Shown: piece by piece, positions 27,116 through 35,550 of the stretch
Numbering within the stretch: position 1 is the first letter of the stretch
How the letters are laid out: each line of letters starts with the position of its first letter
NCBI GenBank assembly: GCA_964405335.1
Contig: CAYONP010000032.1
Coordinates: 1 to 53,680, forward strand
Direction of reading: 5' to 3'
Length of the DNA stretch: 53,680 bases
From: CAYONP01 sp964405335
Lineage (GTDB): Bacteria; Armatimonadota; UBA10988
The notes under the pieces: model-generated
Database searches by the model: none
Told to the model about the DNA's origin: nothing
Seen by the model: the letters and a program-made list of their open reading frames with translations, nothing else
Program-made: the position numbers and the translations under genes

Positions 27116-28290
27116 GCCGCCACCTCGGCCGGCGCGAGCGCCGCGGCCAGGCTACCGCCGGCGGTCAGCGTCACCCGCCGGACGCCCGGCACCACGGCCG
27201 TGGGGCCGGCGCCGAGAGCAATCCAGAGCACCGGATGCCCCTCGCCGGCGAGGGCCGCCAGCCGGCGCGGCAGAGCTGGGTCCGGGTCGGCGCTGACGAC
27301 CACCAGCCGGTCGCCGGAGTTGAGCCGCCAGGCCTCGCCACCGAGCAGCTCGGCAACCGGTTGCCGGCCGCCGCCGGTCACCCGAGCCAGGCAGTCGAGC
27401 AGCGCTTCGGGCGCCGAACCGGGCCCGACGCGGACGCTGACCGGCAGGCCGTCGTCGGCAATCAGGCGCGTCTCTAGGCCCTGCGCGGCCAGCCGCACGG
27501 CAATCGACCCGGCGGTGGAGACCGCCTGCTCGAGCGTGGCGCCGTCGCTGCTGTCGGCGAACGCGTCGGCGCAGAGGTCCAGCACCACGGTTGCCGCCGG
27601 CGTGTCGTGGAGTTCGAACTCACGGATCTGCAGTCGGCCGAGGTGCGCGGTCGACTTCCAGTCGACGTGCCGCAGGTCGTCGCCATCCTGGTAGTCACGC
27701 AGGCTGCGGAAGTCGAACCCCGCGCCGGCGCGCCGCGCAATCGGCCCGCGGCCGTCGTCGCCGCTGCCGAAGCGCACCTCGGTCAGCGGCTCGATCCGCG
27801 GCCAGACCAGCACCTCGGCCTCACTGCCGGGAATGGCGCGCCGATGCTCGAACAGCCCGATGGGATCGGCGGTGACCAGCGTCGCCGGGCCGATGCGATG
27901 CGCGCCGCGGCCGGCCGGCTCGCCGGCCTGGTCGACGGCCACCGCCGCGCCGCCGCTGAGCCAGGGCACGAGCGCCGTGCGATCGGTCACCAGCCCCCGC
28001 GTCTGGTTCTCGAGCCGGTCCTCGACGACCAGGTTTGAGCGCGGCAGCGAGCCCTGGTTGGTGATGTTCAGCCCGCAGGGCAGCAGCTCACCGGCGGTCA
28101 GGCGCGCGGGAAGGCCGGTCCGCGCCAGGCGGATGCCGCTGGCCGAGAATCGCGCCGTGGCCCAGGCGACGCAGGTCAGGCTGACGGTGGTCCAGCAGAG
28201 CACGAACATCGCCGTCTTGGCGTTGGCCACGGCGATGATGTAGAAGCAGATGCTGCACAGCACCAGGTAACGCGTCTTGCGTTGCCGCAT
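27112..28290 (-). CDS. DUF58-family protein (MoxR partner)
   Basis: 392 residues from ATG 28290, 8 bp after the moxR stop; an alternative GTG at 28314 would overlap moxR by 17 bp. Two adjacent helices near the N-terminus (about 8-50) are followed by a beta-rich region and the DUF58 signature YQDGDDLRHVDWKSTAH then GRLQIREFE. A von Willebrand A-like fold follows (TVVLDLCADAF). DUF58 proteins act with MoxR ATPases, probably as metal-dependent folding or assembly factors for envelope proteins. Translationally coupled to the transglutaminase gene downstream. Confidence 0.9.
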   Translation of the reverse strand: MRQRKTRYLVLCSICFYIIAVANAKTAMFVLCWTTVSLTCVAWATARFSASGIRLARTGLPARLTAGELLPCGLNITNQGSLPRSNLVVEDRLENQTRGLVTDRTALVPWLSGGAAVAVDQAGEPAGRGAHRIGPATLVTADPIGLFEHRRAIPGSEAEVLVWPRIEPLTEVRFGSGDDGRGPIARRAGAGFDFRSLRDYQDGDDLRHVDWKSTAHLGRLQIREFELHDTPAATVVLDLCADAFADSSDGATLEQAVSTAGSIAVRLAAQGLETRLIADDGLPVSVRVGPGSAPEALLDCLARVTGGGRQPVAELLGGEAWRLNSGDRLVVVSADPDPALPRRLAALAGEGHPVLWIALGAGPTAVVPGVRRVTLTAGGSLAAALAPAEVAA

Positions 28291-28297
28291 CGGGCTC

Positions 28298-29230
28298 TCA
28301 CGGAACCGGCACACGCCTGGTCAGCTCGCGACAGACCGCCTCGGCGCCGCCGACCTGCAGGCGCGCCGCCGAATCGAGCACCAGCCGGTGGGCGAGCACC
28401 GCCGGCGCCAACTCTTGCACGTCATCGGGCTGCACATAGTCGCGACCGTCGAGCAACGCCCGCGCGCGGCAGCCGGCGGCCAGGTCCATCGCCGCTCGGG
28501 TCGACGCGCCGACCCGCAGCGCGGGATGGTCCCGCGTCGCCTCGACCAGGTCGAGCAGATACTCGTCGACGCTCGGATCGACATGCACCGCCGCGGTCTG
28601 CCGCTGGCAGGCGGCCAGCGTCTCGGCGTCGCACACCGCCGCCAGGCCGTCGAACGGGTCGTCGACCGGCGAGCGGTGCAACAGCGCCTGCTCGTGCCGC
28701 CGGCCGGGATAACCGACCGAGAGCCGCATCATGAACCGGTCGAGCTGCGACTCGGGCAACGGGTAGACGCCTTCGTGCTCAATCGGATTCTGGGTCGCCA
28801 GGACCAGGAAGGGCAACGGCACGCGGCGCATCTCGCCGTCGACGGTGACCGTCTGCTCCTCCATCACCTCCAGCAGCGCCGATTGCGTCTTCGGCGAGGC
28901 ACGGTTGATCTCGTCGGCCAGCACGACATTGCCGAACACCGGGCCGGGCCGGAAACGGAACTCGCCGGTGGCCTGGTCGAACACGTTGACCCCGGTCAGG
29001 TCGGCCGGCAGCAGGTCGGGGGTGAACTGGATGCGGCGGAAGACCATGCCCAAGCTGACCGCCAGGGACTTGGCCAGCATGGTCTTGCCGACGCCCGGTA
29101 CATCCTCGAGGATGACATGCCCGCCGGAGAGCAGGGCGACCAGGATGTTGCGCACCAGTTCGCGCTTGCCGAACACGACCCGGCCGACATTGTCGACGAT
29201 CCGTTCGGACACTACCGCTACGTCAGCCAT
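28298..29230 (-). CDS. MoxR-family AAA+ ATPase
   Basis: 310 residues, typical length. Walker A DVPGVGKT at 43-50, Walker B NVVLADEIN at 101-109, sensor-1 ATQNP at 145-149, and an arginine-rich SQLDRFMMRL segment. MoxR proteins are chaperone-like ATPases that work with von Willebrand-type partners. First gene of a three-gene operon, MoxR-DUF58-TgpA, a conserved arrangement in many phyla. The leader at 29231-29292 shows only a weak -10 (CACAAT), so I cannot place its promoter. Confidence 0.93.
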   Translation of the reverse strand: MADVAVVSERIVDNVGRVVFGKRELVRNILVALLSGGHVILEDVPGVGKTMLAKSLAVSLGMVFRRIQFTPDLLPADLTGVNVFDQATGEFRFRPGPVFGNVVLADEINRASPKTQSALLEVMEEQTVTVDGEMRRVPLPFLVLATQNPIEHEGVYPLPESQLDRFMMRLSVGYPGRRHEQALLHRSPVDDPFDGLAAVCDAETLAACQRQTAAVHVDPSVDEYLLDLVEATRDHPALRVGASTRAAMDLAAGCRARALLDGRDYVQPDDVQELAPAVLAHRLVLDSAARLQVGGAEAVCRELTRRVPVP

Positions 29231-29292
29231 CCGGGCGCCTGCTCCATCGCTCTGTTATTGTGCCGCGCGCCGGGCGAACTGGCCAGAGACGG

Positions 29293-29323
29293 CACGAACC
29301 GGCCCCGCCGGGGCCGGTTCGTG
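29293..29323 (-). terminator. Perfect 14-bp hairpin after the lipoprotein gene
   Basis: Arms 29293-29306 (CACGAACCGGCCCC) and 29310-29323 with a 3-nt loop. It lies 20 bp downstream of the stop at 29344 on the minus strand and separates this gene from the moxR operon. There is no U-tract. Confidence 0.7.
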
Positions 29324-29343
29324 GAAGGTGCGCGCCGGGCGCC

Positions 29344-30096
29344 TCAGAGCGGCGGCGAGGGCGGCGAGTCGTCACCGCCGCCGGTGCTGCCGCCGCCACC
29401 GCCCGAGCTGCCCGGAGGCGGCGGCGGACCACCGCCCTGGTTGCCGGGTGGAGTGGTCAGGCCGAGGTTGCCCGCATAGCTGAAGAAGTCCTGGTTGATG
29501 TCCTGCGACAACTGGAAGTCGGCCGCGCCCTCGACCAGCGCGGTCTCGCCGTTCTGCAGGTCGACCAGGGTCATCGTCGCCCAGCGGATGCGCCGGTCGG
29601 CCGAATCCTGATCGACAAAGCCACCGCCGGTGCGCGGCTGCGGCTCAAGGACCAACGTGCCGGCGCTGGTGCGCTCGAAGATCTGCGCCGCGTCCTGGGC
29701 CAGGATAGCCCGTGCGGTCTGCCCGAAGCCGTCATGGAAGGCCATGGTGAAGACGCTCGACGGCGCCTCGGTGCTCGACGAGGCCGCCGGGTTGAGGCCG
29801 TCGACAAAGGTCACCAGCGCCGCCGCCGGCACCTCGTTGAGATTCAGCCGGCTGAGCCCGAAGAAGGTGTAGACGGCAAACTGGTTCGGCCCGTCGTTGC
29901 TGCTCCGCACCGCCACCGTGACGCTGTCGGCAAACGGGTACGACTGCTGGCTCCCCGGCAGAAAGACCGCTCCAGTGCCGCCGCGGGTGACGTGCAGCAC
30001 GCCGGTGACGAGCCGGGCCAGGTCGCCGTCGCCGCAGCCCGGGAGCAGGAGCATGGCGCCCAGCATGCCGATCAAGAGGGAGCGGACCTTACTCAT
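29344..30096 (-). CDS. Lipoprotein of unknown function with Gly/Pro/Ser-rich tail
   Basis: 250 residues. Signal peptide with lipobox (GAMLLLPGC, Cys at 21), so it is lipid-anchored in the envelope. The middle (about 30-210) looks like a beta-rich domain with no family I recognise. The last ~35 residues are low-complexity runs of Gly, Pro and Ser ending in DDSPPSPPL. GGAGGAG precedes the ATG. It starts 22 bp after the transketolase C-terminal gene on the same strand, so it may be cotranscribed, followed by a hairpin terminator. Confidence 0.75.
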   Translation of the reverse strand: MSKVRSLLIGMLGAMLLLPGCGDGDLARLVTGVLHVTRGGTGAVFLPGSQQSYPFADSVTVAVRSSNDGPNQFAVYTFFGLSRLNLNEVPAAALVTFVDGLNPAASSSTEAPSSVFTMAFHDGFGQTARAILAQDAAQIFERTSAGTLVLEPQPRTGGGFVDQDSADRRIRWATMTLVDLQNGETALVEGAADFQLSQDINQDFFSYAGNLGLTTPPGNQGGGPPPPPGSSGGGGGSTGGGDDSPPSPPL

Positions 30097-30118
30097 CTCT
30101 GACTCCTCCGGGGAGCTG

Positions 30119-31081
30119 CTAACCTCGGCGATCGATCGCCCGCCGCGCCGCCGCGGCGATCTCGTCGGCGGTCAGTCCGTACTTGCGCAACAAGCCGGCC
30201 GCCGTGCCCGACTCCGCATAGGTCTCGTTCAGACCCACGAACTCCATCGGCGCCGGCGAGGTCTGCGCCACCGCCCGCGCCACCTCGGCGCCCAGGCCGG
30301 CGACCGTCAGGTGCTCTTCGGCCACCACCAGGGCACCCGTCTCCGCCGCCGCGGCGCCGATCGTCGCCACGTCGAGCGGCCGAATCGTGTGGATGTCCAG
30401 CACTCCTGCTTGGACACCTTCTCCGGCCAACTGTTCTGCCGCCTCGAGCGCCGCGGCAACCATCATCCCGCAGGCGCACAGCGTGACCTCGCGGCCCGGA
30501 CGAAGAGAGGTTATCCGGCCGTACTCGATGCCCTCGTCCGACTCGTAAATCACCGGCGCCTTCTCGCGGCCGAGCCGAAAGTAGACCGGACCGTCGATCG
30601 CCGCGCCCTGGAGCAGCAGCGCCTTGGCCGAGACATCGTCGGCCGGGTGCACCACCCCCACGCCGGGCAGGCCGAGCGCCAGGGCGAAGTCCTCGATGCT
30701 CATCTGCGACGCACCATCCTCGCCGAGGGTGATGCCGCCGTGACTGCCGACGATCTTCACGTTCTCGCGCGGATAGGCGACCGCCATGCGCAACTGATCG
30801 TACGCCTTGCACAGCAGGAAGCCGGCAAAGCTGGAGCAGAAGACCAGTTTGCCGCTGGCGGCCAGGCCCGCCGCCACGCCGACCATGTTGGCTTCGCAGA
30901 TGCCGACATCGAAGAACCGCTCGGGATAGCGCGCGGCGAACTTGCCGCTGCGAGTCGACTTGGCCAGGTCGGCGTCGAGCACCACCACGTCGTCGCGGGC
31001 GGCGCCGAGTTCGAGCAGCGCGTCGCCGTAGGCGTCCCGCGTCGCTCGTCCCATCCGTCGCTCGATAGCCTGCAGCACCAC
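30119..31081 (-). CDS. Transketolase, C-terminal subunit
   Basis: 320 residues, with the pyrimidine-binding and C-terminal domains of split transketolases. Motifs: TRDAYGDALLELG, VVVLDADLAKSTR, and the catalytic Glu in FFDVGICEANMVGVAAG. With the N-terminal subunit encoded just upstream (10-bp gap) it should form an alpha2beta2 ThDP enzyme moving two-carbon units between sugar phosphates. The start is uncertain: GTG at 31081 or 31078 just after AGGAG, or ATG at 31054. Such split pairs may serve the pentose phosphate pathway or a dedicated sugar pathway. Confidence 0.9.
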   Translation of the reverse strand: MVLQAIERRMGRATRDAYGDALLELGAARDDVVVLDADLAKSTRSGKFAARYPERFFDVGICEANMVGVAAGLAASGKLVFCSSFAGFLLCKAYDQLRMAVAYPRENVKIVGSHGGITLGEDGASQMSIEDFALALGLPGVGVVHPADDVSAKALLLQGAAIDGPVYFRLGREKAPVIYESDEGIEYGRITSLRPGREVTLCACGMMVAAALEAAEQLAGEGVQAGVLDIHTIRPLDVATIGAAAAETGALVVAEEHLTVAGLGAEVARAVAQTSPAPMEFVGLNETYAESGTAAGLLRKYGLTADEIAAAARRAIDRRG

Positions 31082-31091
31082 CGCTCCTCGG

Positions 31092-31913
31092 TCAGGCCGT
31101 CAGTTCGGCCAGCGCCCGCGCCGTCTGCTCCGCGTCGGGCGCCACGCCGTGCCACTCGACGTCGTTTTCCATGAAGCTCACGCCCTTGCCCTTCACCGTC
31201 CGGGCGACAATCATCACCGGCGAACCGCGATGCGCGATTGCCTCGTCATAGGCGCCGAAGACCTGCCGCAAGTCGTGCCCGTCGATCTCGCTCACCTGCC
31301 AACCGAACGCCCGCCATTTGTCCGGCAGCGGCTCGGTGTCGAGGATGTCGGCGGTGAAGCCGTCGAGCTGGATGCGGTTGGCATCGATGATGGCAATCAG
31401 GTTGTCGAGCTGCTGATGAGCCGCGAACAGCGCCGCCTCCCAGACCTGACCCTCGTTGATCTCGCCGTCGCCGAGCATCACCCAGGTGCGGTAACCACGG
31501 CCGTCGAGCTTGGCCGCCAGGGCGTGCCCACAGGCGATGGAGAGCCCCTGGCCGAGGGCGCCGGTCGAGGCCTCGAGGCCCGGCAGCGTGCCCTTGACCG
31601 GATGCCCCTGCAGGCGGCTGCCGAGCTTGCGCAGGCTGGTCAGCTCGTTGACCGGGAAGTAGCCGCGCATGGCCATACAGGCGTATTGCACCGGCACGCC
31701 GTGGCCTTTGGAGAGGATGAACCGGTCGCGGTCCGGATCGTCGGTCCGGTCAGGATCCTGGCGGAGGTAGCGGAAGTAGAGTGAGGTGACCAGCTCGACG
31801 GCGCTGAGGCTGCCGCCGGGATGCCCGCTGCCGGCGGCGTGGAGCATCTCGATGATGTGGCGTCGCACCTGCGGGCAGAGCGCCTCGATCTGCTCCAGCG
31901 ACAGCTCCGGCAT
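31092..31913 (-). CDS. Transketolase, N-terminal (ThDP-binding) subunit
   Basis: 273 residues from ATG 31913, the usual length for this half. Motifs: GSGHPGGSLSAVELV, SKGHG, EASTGALGQGLS, and the ThDP motif GDGEINEGQVWEA ending in DANRIQ. GGAGG lies 10 nt upstream of the ATG; an in-frame ATG at 31967 is weaker. Promoter at 31958-31986. It pairs with the C-terminal subunit downstream. The two together equal one full transketolase chain. Confidence 0.93.
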   Translation of the reverse strand: MPELSLEQIEALCPQVRRHIIEMLHAAGSGHPGGSLSAVELVTSLYFRYLRQDPDRTDDPDRDRFILSKGHGVPVQYACMAMRGYFPVNELTSLRKLGSRLQGHPVKGTLPGLEASTGALGQGLSIACGHALAAKLDGRGYRTWVMLGDGEINEGQVWEAALFAAHQQLDNLIAIIDANRIQLDGFTADILDTEPLPDKWRAFGWQVSEIDGHDLRQVFGAYDEAIAHRGSPVMIVARTVKGKGVSFMENDVEWHGVAPDAEQTARALAELTA

Positions 31914-31957
31914 CGGCCCCAATCCTCCGGGTCCCGCGGCACCCGCGCGCCGGCCGG

Positions 31958-31986
31958 AGGCTATCATATGCCGAACACCATGTCAA
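31958..31986 (-). promoter_or_regulatory. sigma70-type promoter of the transketolase operon
   Basis: TTGACA (31986-31981), 17 bp, TAGCCT (31963-31958) on the minus strand. Expected start near 31951. It is divergent from the yebC promoter, with the two -35 boxes 25 bp apart. Confidence 0.75.
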
Positions 31987-32011
31987 CCCGCTCCGCAGGC
32001 TCCGTCGCTGC

Positions 32012-32041
32012 TTGACAGCCGGCTCCGACGACGGCTACAAT
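32012..32041 (+). promoter_or_regulatory. sigma70-type promoter of yebC
   Basis: TTGACA (32012-32017), 18 bp, TACAAT (32036-32041). Expected start near 32048, leaving a leader of about 55 nt before the ATG at 32104. Confidence 0.82.
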
Positions 32042-32103
32042 CGGCCCGCATCCCGCCCTTTGTAGCCGCCTCCGGGTGCCGTTGCGGGAGAGTGGAGACC
32101 TCG

Positions 32104-32859
32104 ATGTCCGGACACTCCAAGTGGGCTTCCATCAAGCGCAAGAAGGGCGCCAACGACCAGGCACGCGGCCGGCTGTTCAGCCGCTACGCCCGCGAGATCA
32201 TCGTCGCCGCCCGCGACGGCGGAGGAAACCCTGAGCTGAACCCGCGACTGCGATTGATCATCCAGAAGGCCAAGAAGGACGGCATGCCGGGCGACACCAT
32301 CGACCGCGCCGTCAAGAAAGGCAGCGGCGAGCTCGGCGGCGAGCAGCTCGTCGAGCAGGTCTATGAAGGCTACGGTCCGTACGGCGTGGCGTTCATGATC
32401 GACACCCTGACCGACAACAAGAACCGCACCGTCGGCGAGATCCGCTCGGTGTTCAACAAGCTCGGCGGCAGCCTGGGCGAGACCAACTGCGTGGCCTACC
32501 AGTTCGAGACCAAGGGCGCGGTGACCATCGACCGCGGCGCCGCCGAGGAGGACGACGTGCTGATGGTCGCCCTCGAGGCCGGCGCCGAGGACATGACCAG
32601 CGATGACGAGGGGTTCGTCATCACCTGCCCGGTCGAGCAGCTCGGTGCGCTGGTCGACGCGCTGACCGCCGCCGGCATGGCGCCGGCCGGGTATGAGACC
32701 AACCGCATCGCGCAGCAGACGGTGCCGCTCGACGAACACCAGGCGCGGCGCATCCTGAAGATGGTCGACGCGCTCGACAGCATCGAGGATGTGCAGCAGG
32801 TGCACGCCAACTTCGACATCGATGAGTCGGTCTTGGAGGCCGTCGGCGCCGAGGCTTGA
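32104..32859 (+). CDS. yebC: YebC/PmpR-family translation or transcription factor
   Basis: 251 residues, full length. Typical N-terminus MSGHSKWASIKRKKGANDQ, then GGGNPELNPRLRLIIQKAK and GYGPYGVAFMIDTLTDNKNRT. YebC proteins were long annotated as transcription regulators; recent work assigns them a role in relieving ribosome stalling at proline-rich stretches. GGAG lies before the ATG, with its own divergent promoter. The long open frame back to 31786 is non-coding upstream sequence. Confidence 0.95.
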   Translation: MSGHSKWASIKRKKGANDQARGRLFSRYAREIIVAARDGGGNPELNPRLRLIIQKAKKDGMPGDTIDRAVKKGSGELGGEQLVEQVYEGYGPYGVAFMIDTLTDNKNRTVGEIRSVFNKLGGSLGETNCVAYQFETKGAVTIDRGAAEEDDVLMVALEAGAEDMTSDDEGFVITCPVEQLGALVDALTAAGMAPAGYETNRIAQQTVPLDEHQARRILKMVDALDSIEDVQQVHANFDIDESVLEAVGAEA

Positions 32860-32911
32860 ACAGACCCATCGCCGCGGTCCGGCGCGGGGGCGGCAGAAAG
32901 GACAGGCTGCG

Positions 32912-34366
32912 ATGAAGGTCGGCATCATCACCTTTACCGACGGTCGCGAGCGCTGCTGGCAGGGCCAGCGCGATGACTGCTTCCGGTTCCAGGGCGCCAT
33001 CGAGTCCTGGCTCAAGAGCGAAGGCCACGAGGTCGTCGGCGGCAAGGAGATCGTCTGGGACTGGGCCACCGCCCGCGATGAGGCGCAGCGCGTGAGCGAC
33101 TGCGACGCGGTGATCTTCAACTACTGTGTGTGGAGTTATCCAGATTATACCGCTCAGGCGGCGAACTACCTCGAGGCGCCGATCTGCTTCGTCGGCAACA
33201 TCAACCCGAGCGCGCCCGGCTGGGTCGCCTTCTTCGCCTCGGCCGGCACGATGGACGAGATCGGCCGGCCATTCGGCCGCGTGCTGGGCGACCTGAGCGA
33301 CGACGCCGTGGCAGGCGATCTGCGCCGCTGGCTGCGCGACCACGACCCCGACAAGCGCACCCGCGGGCTGGAAGCGGCGCAGCGCCTGAACGGCCAGCGC
33401 TACGGCGAGTTCGACGGCCCGTCGATGGGCATGTACACCGGCCACCTCGACCAGAGCCAGTGGATGGAGCAGTTCGGGGTGCAGGTCTACCACCGCAGCC
33501 AGCTCACCCTCTACTGGATGGCCCAGCAGATCGCCACCGAACGCGTCGAGGCGGGCCTGCAGTGGCTCGAACAGGTCTGTCGCGAGATCTGCTGGGACGA
33601 CGGGAACCTGACTCCCGGCCTTGACGGCACGCTCGCCCGCCAGGTGCGGGTCTATCTGGCGACCAAGGACCTCTGCCGCGAGCAGGGGATCGACTTCTGC
33701 GGCCTGACCGGGCAGCTCGACTTCACCGAGTGGAAAGAGGGTGGGTGCATCATGGATGTGCCCGAGGCCCTGCTCAACGACACCGCCGACTGGGAGGACG
33801 AGCAGAAGCAGCCGATCATCTGCGCCACCGAGTGCGACTCGAACGGCGCCTTGACGATGCAGATCATGCACGAGATCTGCGGCGAGCCGGTGCTCTTCGC
33901 CGACCTTCGGCACTACCACGACGAGCTGGGCATCTACGACCTGACCAACTCGGGCCAGCACGCGCCGTTCCTCTCCAAACGCTCGAGCGACTACCGCGAG
34001 AACTGGGGCACCGTGCGGCTGATGCCGGCGATCGGCTTCTACTTCCGTGGCGGCGGCGCCAGCGTGCAGTTCTACAGCGAGGCCGAGCCGAAGGTGACCT
34101 ACGCGCGGATCACGCGCAAGAACGGCCTCTACCGCTGTCACCTGTTCACCGGCTCGTGGGAAGACTACGGCTGGGAGAAGAACGAGGAGCTGGGCCGCCA
34201 GACCACCTACACCTGGCCGCATGTCTGGGCCAAGTTCGACCTGCCTATGAAAGTGCTGGCGGACAACTTCTCGTGCAACCACATCCACGCCGTGCGCGGC
34301 GACATCATCGGCGAGATGATTGCCGCCTGCGAGGGACTGGGCATCGAGCCGATCCTGCTCAGTTGA
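32912..34366 (+). CDS. L-fucose isomerase-like protein
   Basis: 484 residues. The sequence pattern fits the L-fucose/L-arabinose isomerase superfamily: an N-terminal Rossmann-like domain (MKVGIITFTDGRERCWQG), a central segment with CDAVIFNYCVWSYPD, and a C-terminal part with GGCIMDVPEALLND, ATECDSNGALTMQI and NHIHAV. Candidate metal ligands are Glu in ATECD and His in CNHIH. These enzymes interconvert an aldose and a ketose in the cytoplasm with a divalent metal; the sugar is not predictable. AAAGGA precedes the ATG. A 16-bp hairpin follows the stop. Confidence 0.8.
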   Translation: MKVGIITFTDGRERCWQGQRDDCFRFQGAIESWLKSEGHEVVGGKEIVWDWATARDEAQRVSDCDAVIFNYCVWSYPDYTAQAANYLEAPICFVGNINPSAPGWVAFFASAGTMDEIGRPFGRVLGDLSDDAVAGDLRRWLRDHDPDKRTRGLEAAQRLNGQRYGEFDGPSMGMYTGHLDQSQWMEQFGVQVYHRSQLTLYWMAQQIATERVEAGLQWLEQVCREICWDDGNLTPGLDGTLARQVRVYLATKDLCREQGIDFCGLTGQLDFTEWKEGGCIMDVPEALLNDTADWEDEQKQPIICATECDSNGALTMQIMHEICGEPVLFADLRHYHDELGIYDLTNSGQHAPFLSKRSSDYRENWGTVRLMPAIGFYFRGGGASVQFYSEAEPKVTYARITRKNGLYRCHLFTGSWEDYGWEKNEELGRQTTYTWPHVWAKFDLPMKVLADNFSCNHIHAVRGDIIGEMIAACEGLGIEPILLS

Positions 34367-34374
34367 GCGAACCG

Positions 34375-34410
34375 CCGACCGCCGGGCCGGGGCGCCGGCC
34401 CGGCGGTCGG
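34375..34410 (+). terminator. Perfect 16-bp GC hairpin before the zeta-toxin gene
   Basis: Arms 34375-34390 and 34395-34410 are exact complements around GGCG. The hairpin ends 11 nt before the ATG of the zeta-toxin gene and directly abuts its G-rich ribosome site (GGGGGGTGG). It may end transcription of the isomerase gene, limit toxin expression, or both. Confidence 0.75.
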
Positions 34411-34421
34411 GGGGGTGGCTG

Positions 34422-35015
34422 ATGAACACCACGCCGCGGCGGGCAATCATCCTGGCGGGCCCGAACGGGGCGGGCAAGAGCACCGTCTCGGAGGCCGTGG
34501 TCCACGGCATTCACGGCATTGACGCGTTCGTCAACGCCGACACCATCGCGCGCGGGCTGTGTGCGTTCGATGTCGAGCGAGTGGCGGTCGACGCCGGGCG
34601 GATCATGCTCGAGTGGCTGGCCAAGCTGGCCCGGCGGGGCGAGCGGTTCGCCTTCGAGACCACCCTGTCGGGCCGCACCTGGTCGCGGCACGTCGAGCAG
34701 TGGCGGGCCGACGGCTACGAGGTCGGGATCATCTACGTCTGGATCCCGAGCGCCGAGGTGTCGGTCCAGCGAGTGTTCCACCGCCGCGAGGCCGGCGGGC
34801 ACTTCATCGATCCAGACGTTGTCCGCAGGAGGTATGCGCGGGGGCTGGACAACTTCTGGAACTTCTACCGGCCGCTCGCCGATTGGTGGGCAGTGTACGA
34901 CAATGAGACCGGGGTCGGGCCTCGGCCGATCGCAAGCGGCCGAGCTGGTGAGTGGACGGTGGAAGTGCCTGACGTATGGGCCGACTTCCTCGGGAGTGTT
35001 GACCATGGCTCCTAA
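34422..35015 (+). CDS. Zeta-toxin family P-loop kinase
   Basis: 197 residues. Walker A GPNGAGKST at 13-21, NADTIARGL near 38-46 with the conserved Asp, and FETTLSG near 77-83, all typical of zeta toxins. Zeta kinases phosphorylate UDP-N-acetylglucosamine at the 3'-OH in characterised systems and so poison peptidoglycan synthesis; many chromosomal homologues are less well understood. The ATG follows a strong hairpin and a G-rich ribosome site. The 3' end overlaps a small gene by 11 bp, the usual layout of a toxin-antitoxin pair. Confidence 0.85.
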   Translation: MNTTPRRAIILAGPNGAGKSTVSEAVVHGIHGIDAFVNADTIARGLCAFDVERVAVDAGRIMLEWLAKLARRGERFAFETTLSGRTWSRHVEQWRADGYEVGIIYVWIPSAEVSVQRVFHRREAGGHFIDPDVVRRRYARGLDNFWNFYRPLADWWAVYDNETGVGPRPIASGRAGEWTVEVPDVWADFLGSVDHGS

Positions 35016-35217
35016 TCCGCCGCCGAGTCTTGAGGAGCTGCGCGACCTGTCCAGGCGGACCGAACGCGCCATGGGCCGGGCCGTCGCCGCCGCGCTGCGC
35101 GAGCACAAACTCCTCGGCCGCTCCATCGTCGTCGCCGACGAACACGGCCAGCCCAAGATCGTCCCGCCCGAGGAGATCGTCGTCCCAGTCATACCCGACG
35201 ACGAGCCGGCAGCCTGA
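35005..35217 (+). CDS. Small protein, candidate partner of the zeta toxin
   Basis: 70 residues, too short and overlapped to stand out in a simple frame scan. ATG at 35005 with GGGAG 9 nt upstream. A helical, charged N-terminal half (LEELRDLSRRTERAMGRAVAAALREHKLLG) is followed by a short beta-like GQPKIVPPEEI tail. I recall similar small proteins ending in a PPEEI-type motif beside zeta-like kinases in other bacteria. It has no recognisable epsilon-antitoxin fold, so the antitoxin role is an inference from position, size and 11-bp overlap. Confidence 0.7.
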   Translation: MAPNPPPSLEELRDLSRRTERAMGRAVAAALREHKLLGRSIVVADEHGQPKIVPPEEIVVPVIPDDEPAA

Positions 35218-35220
35218 GTC

Positions 35221-35550
35221 GTGGCCTATGACCAGGCGCTTGCCGCGCGGGTCCGCGCCGCCTGCGGCGAGCGGGAGGGGTTGGTCGAGAAGCGCATGTT
35301 CGGCGGGCTGGGGTTCATCCTCAACGGCAACATGGCCGTCGGCATCAGTGGCGATGAGCTGATTGTCCGCGTCGGCGCCGACGACGAGCAGGCCGCGCTG
35401 AGCGAGCCGCAGACGCGCCCGTTCGCCCCCACCGGCCGGCCGATGAAGGGCTGGGTGACCGTCGCGCCGGGCGGCACCAGCGATGATGCCGAGCTCCGCT
35501 CGTGGGTCGAGTGGGGCCTGGCCTTTGCCGGCGGGCTGCCGCCCAAGTGA
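35221..35550 (+). CDS. TfoX N-terminal domain protein
   Basis: 109 residues. The N-terminal domain of TfoX/Sxy only: VEKRMFGGLGFILNGNMAVGIS is diagnostic, followed by a RPMKGWVTV segment and a C-terminal helix. Stand-alone TfoX-N proteins are widespread; unlike Sxy they lack the C-terminal domain linked to competence, and their function is unknown. GTG start 3 bp after the preceding stop; the TGA overlaps the GTG of the next gene by 4 bp. Confidence 0.85.
   Translation: MAYDQALAARVRAACGEREGLVEKRMFGGLGFILNGNMAVGISGDELIVRVGADDEQAALSEPQTRPFAPTGRPMKGWVTVAPGGTSDDAELRSWVEWGLAFAGGLPPK

Noticed and set aside
29344..29460. Collagen-like or structural repeat at the lipoprotein C-terminus
   Set aside because: Gly, Pro and Ser runs lack Gly-X-Y periodicity; treated as a disordered tail.
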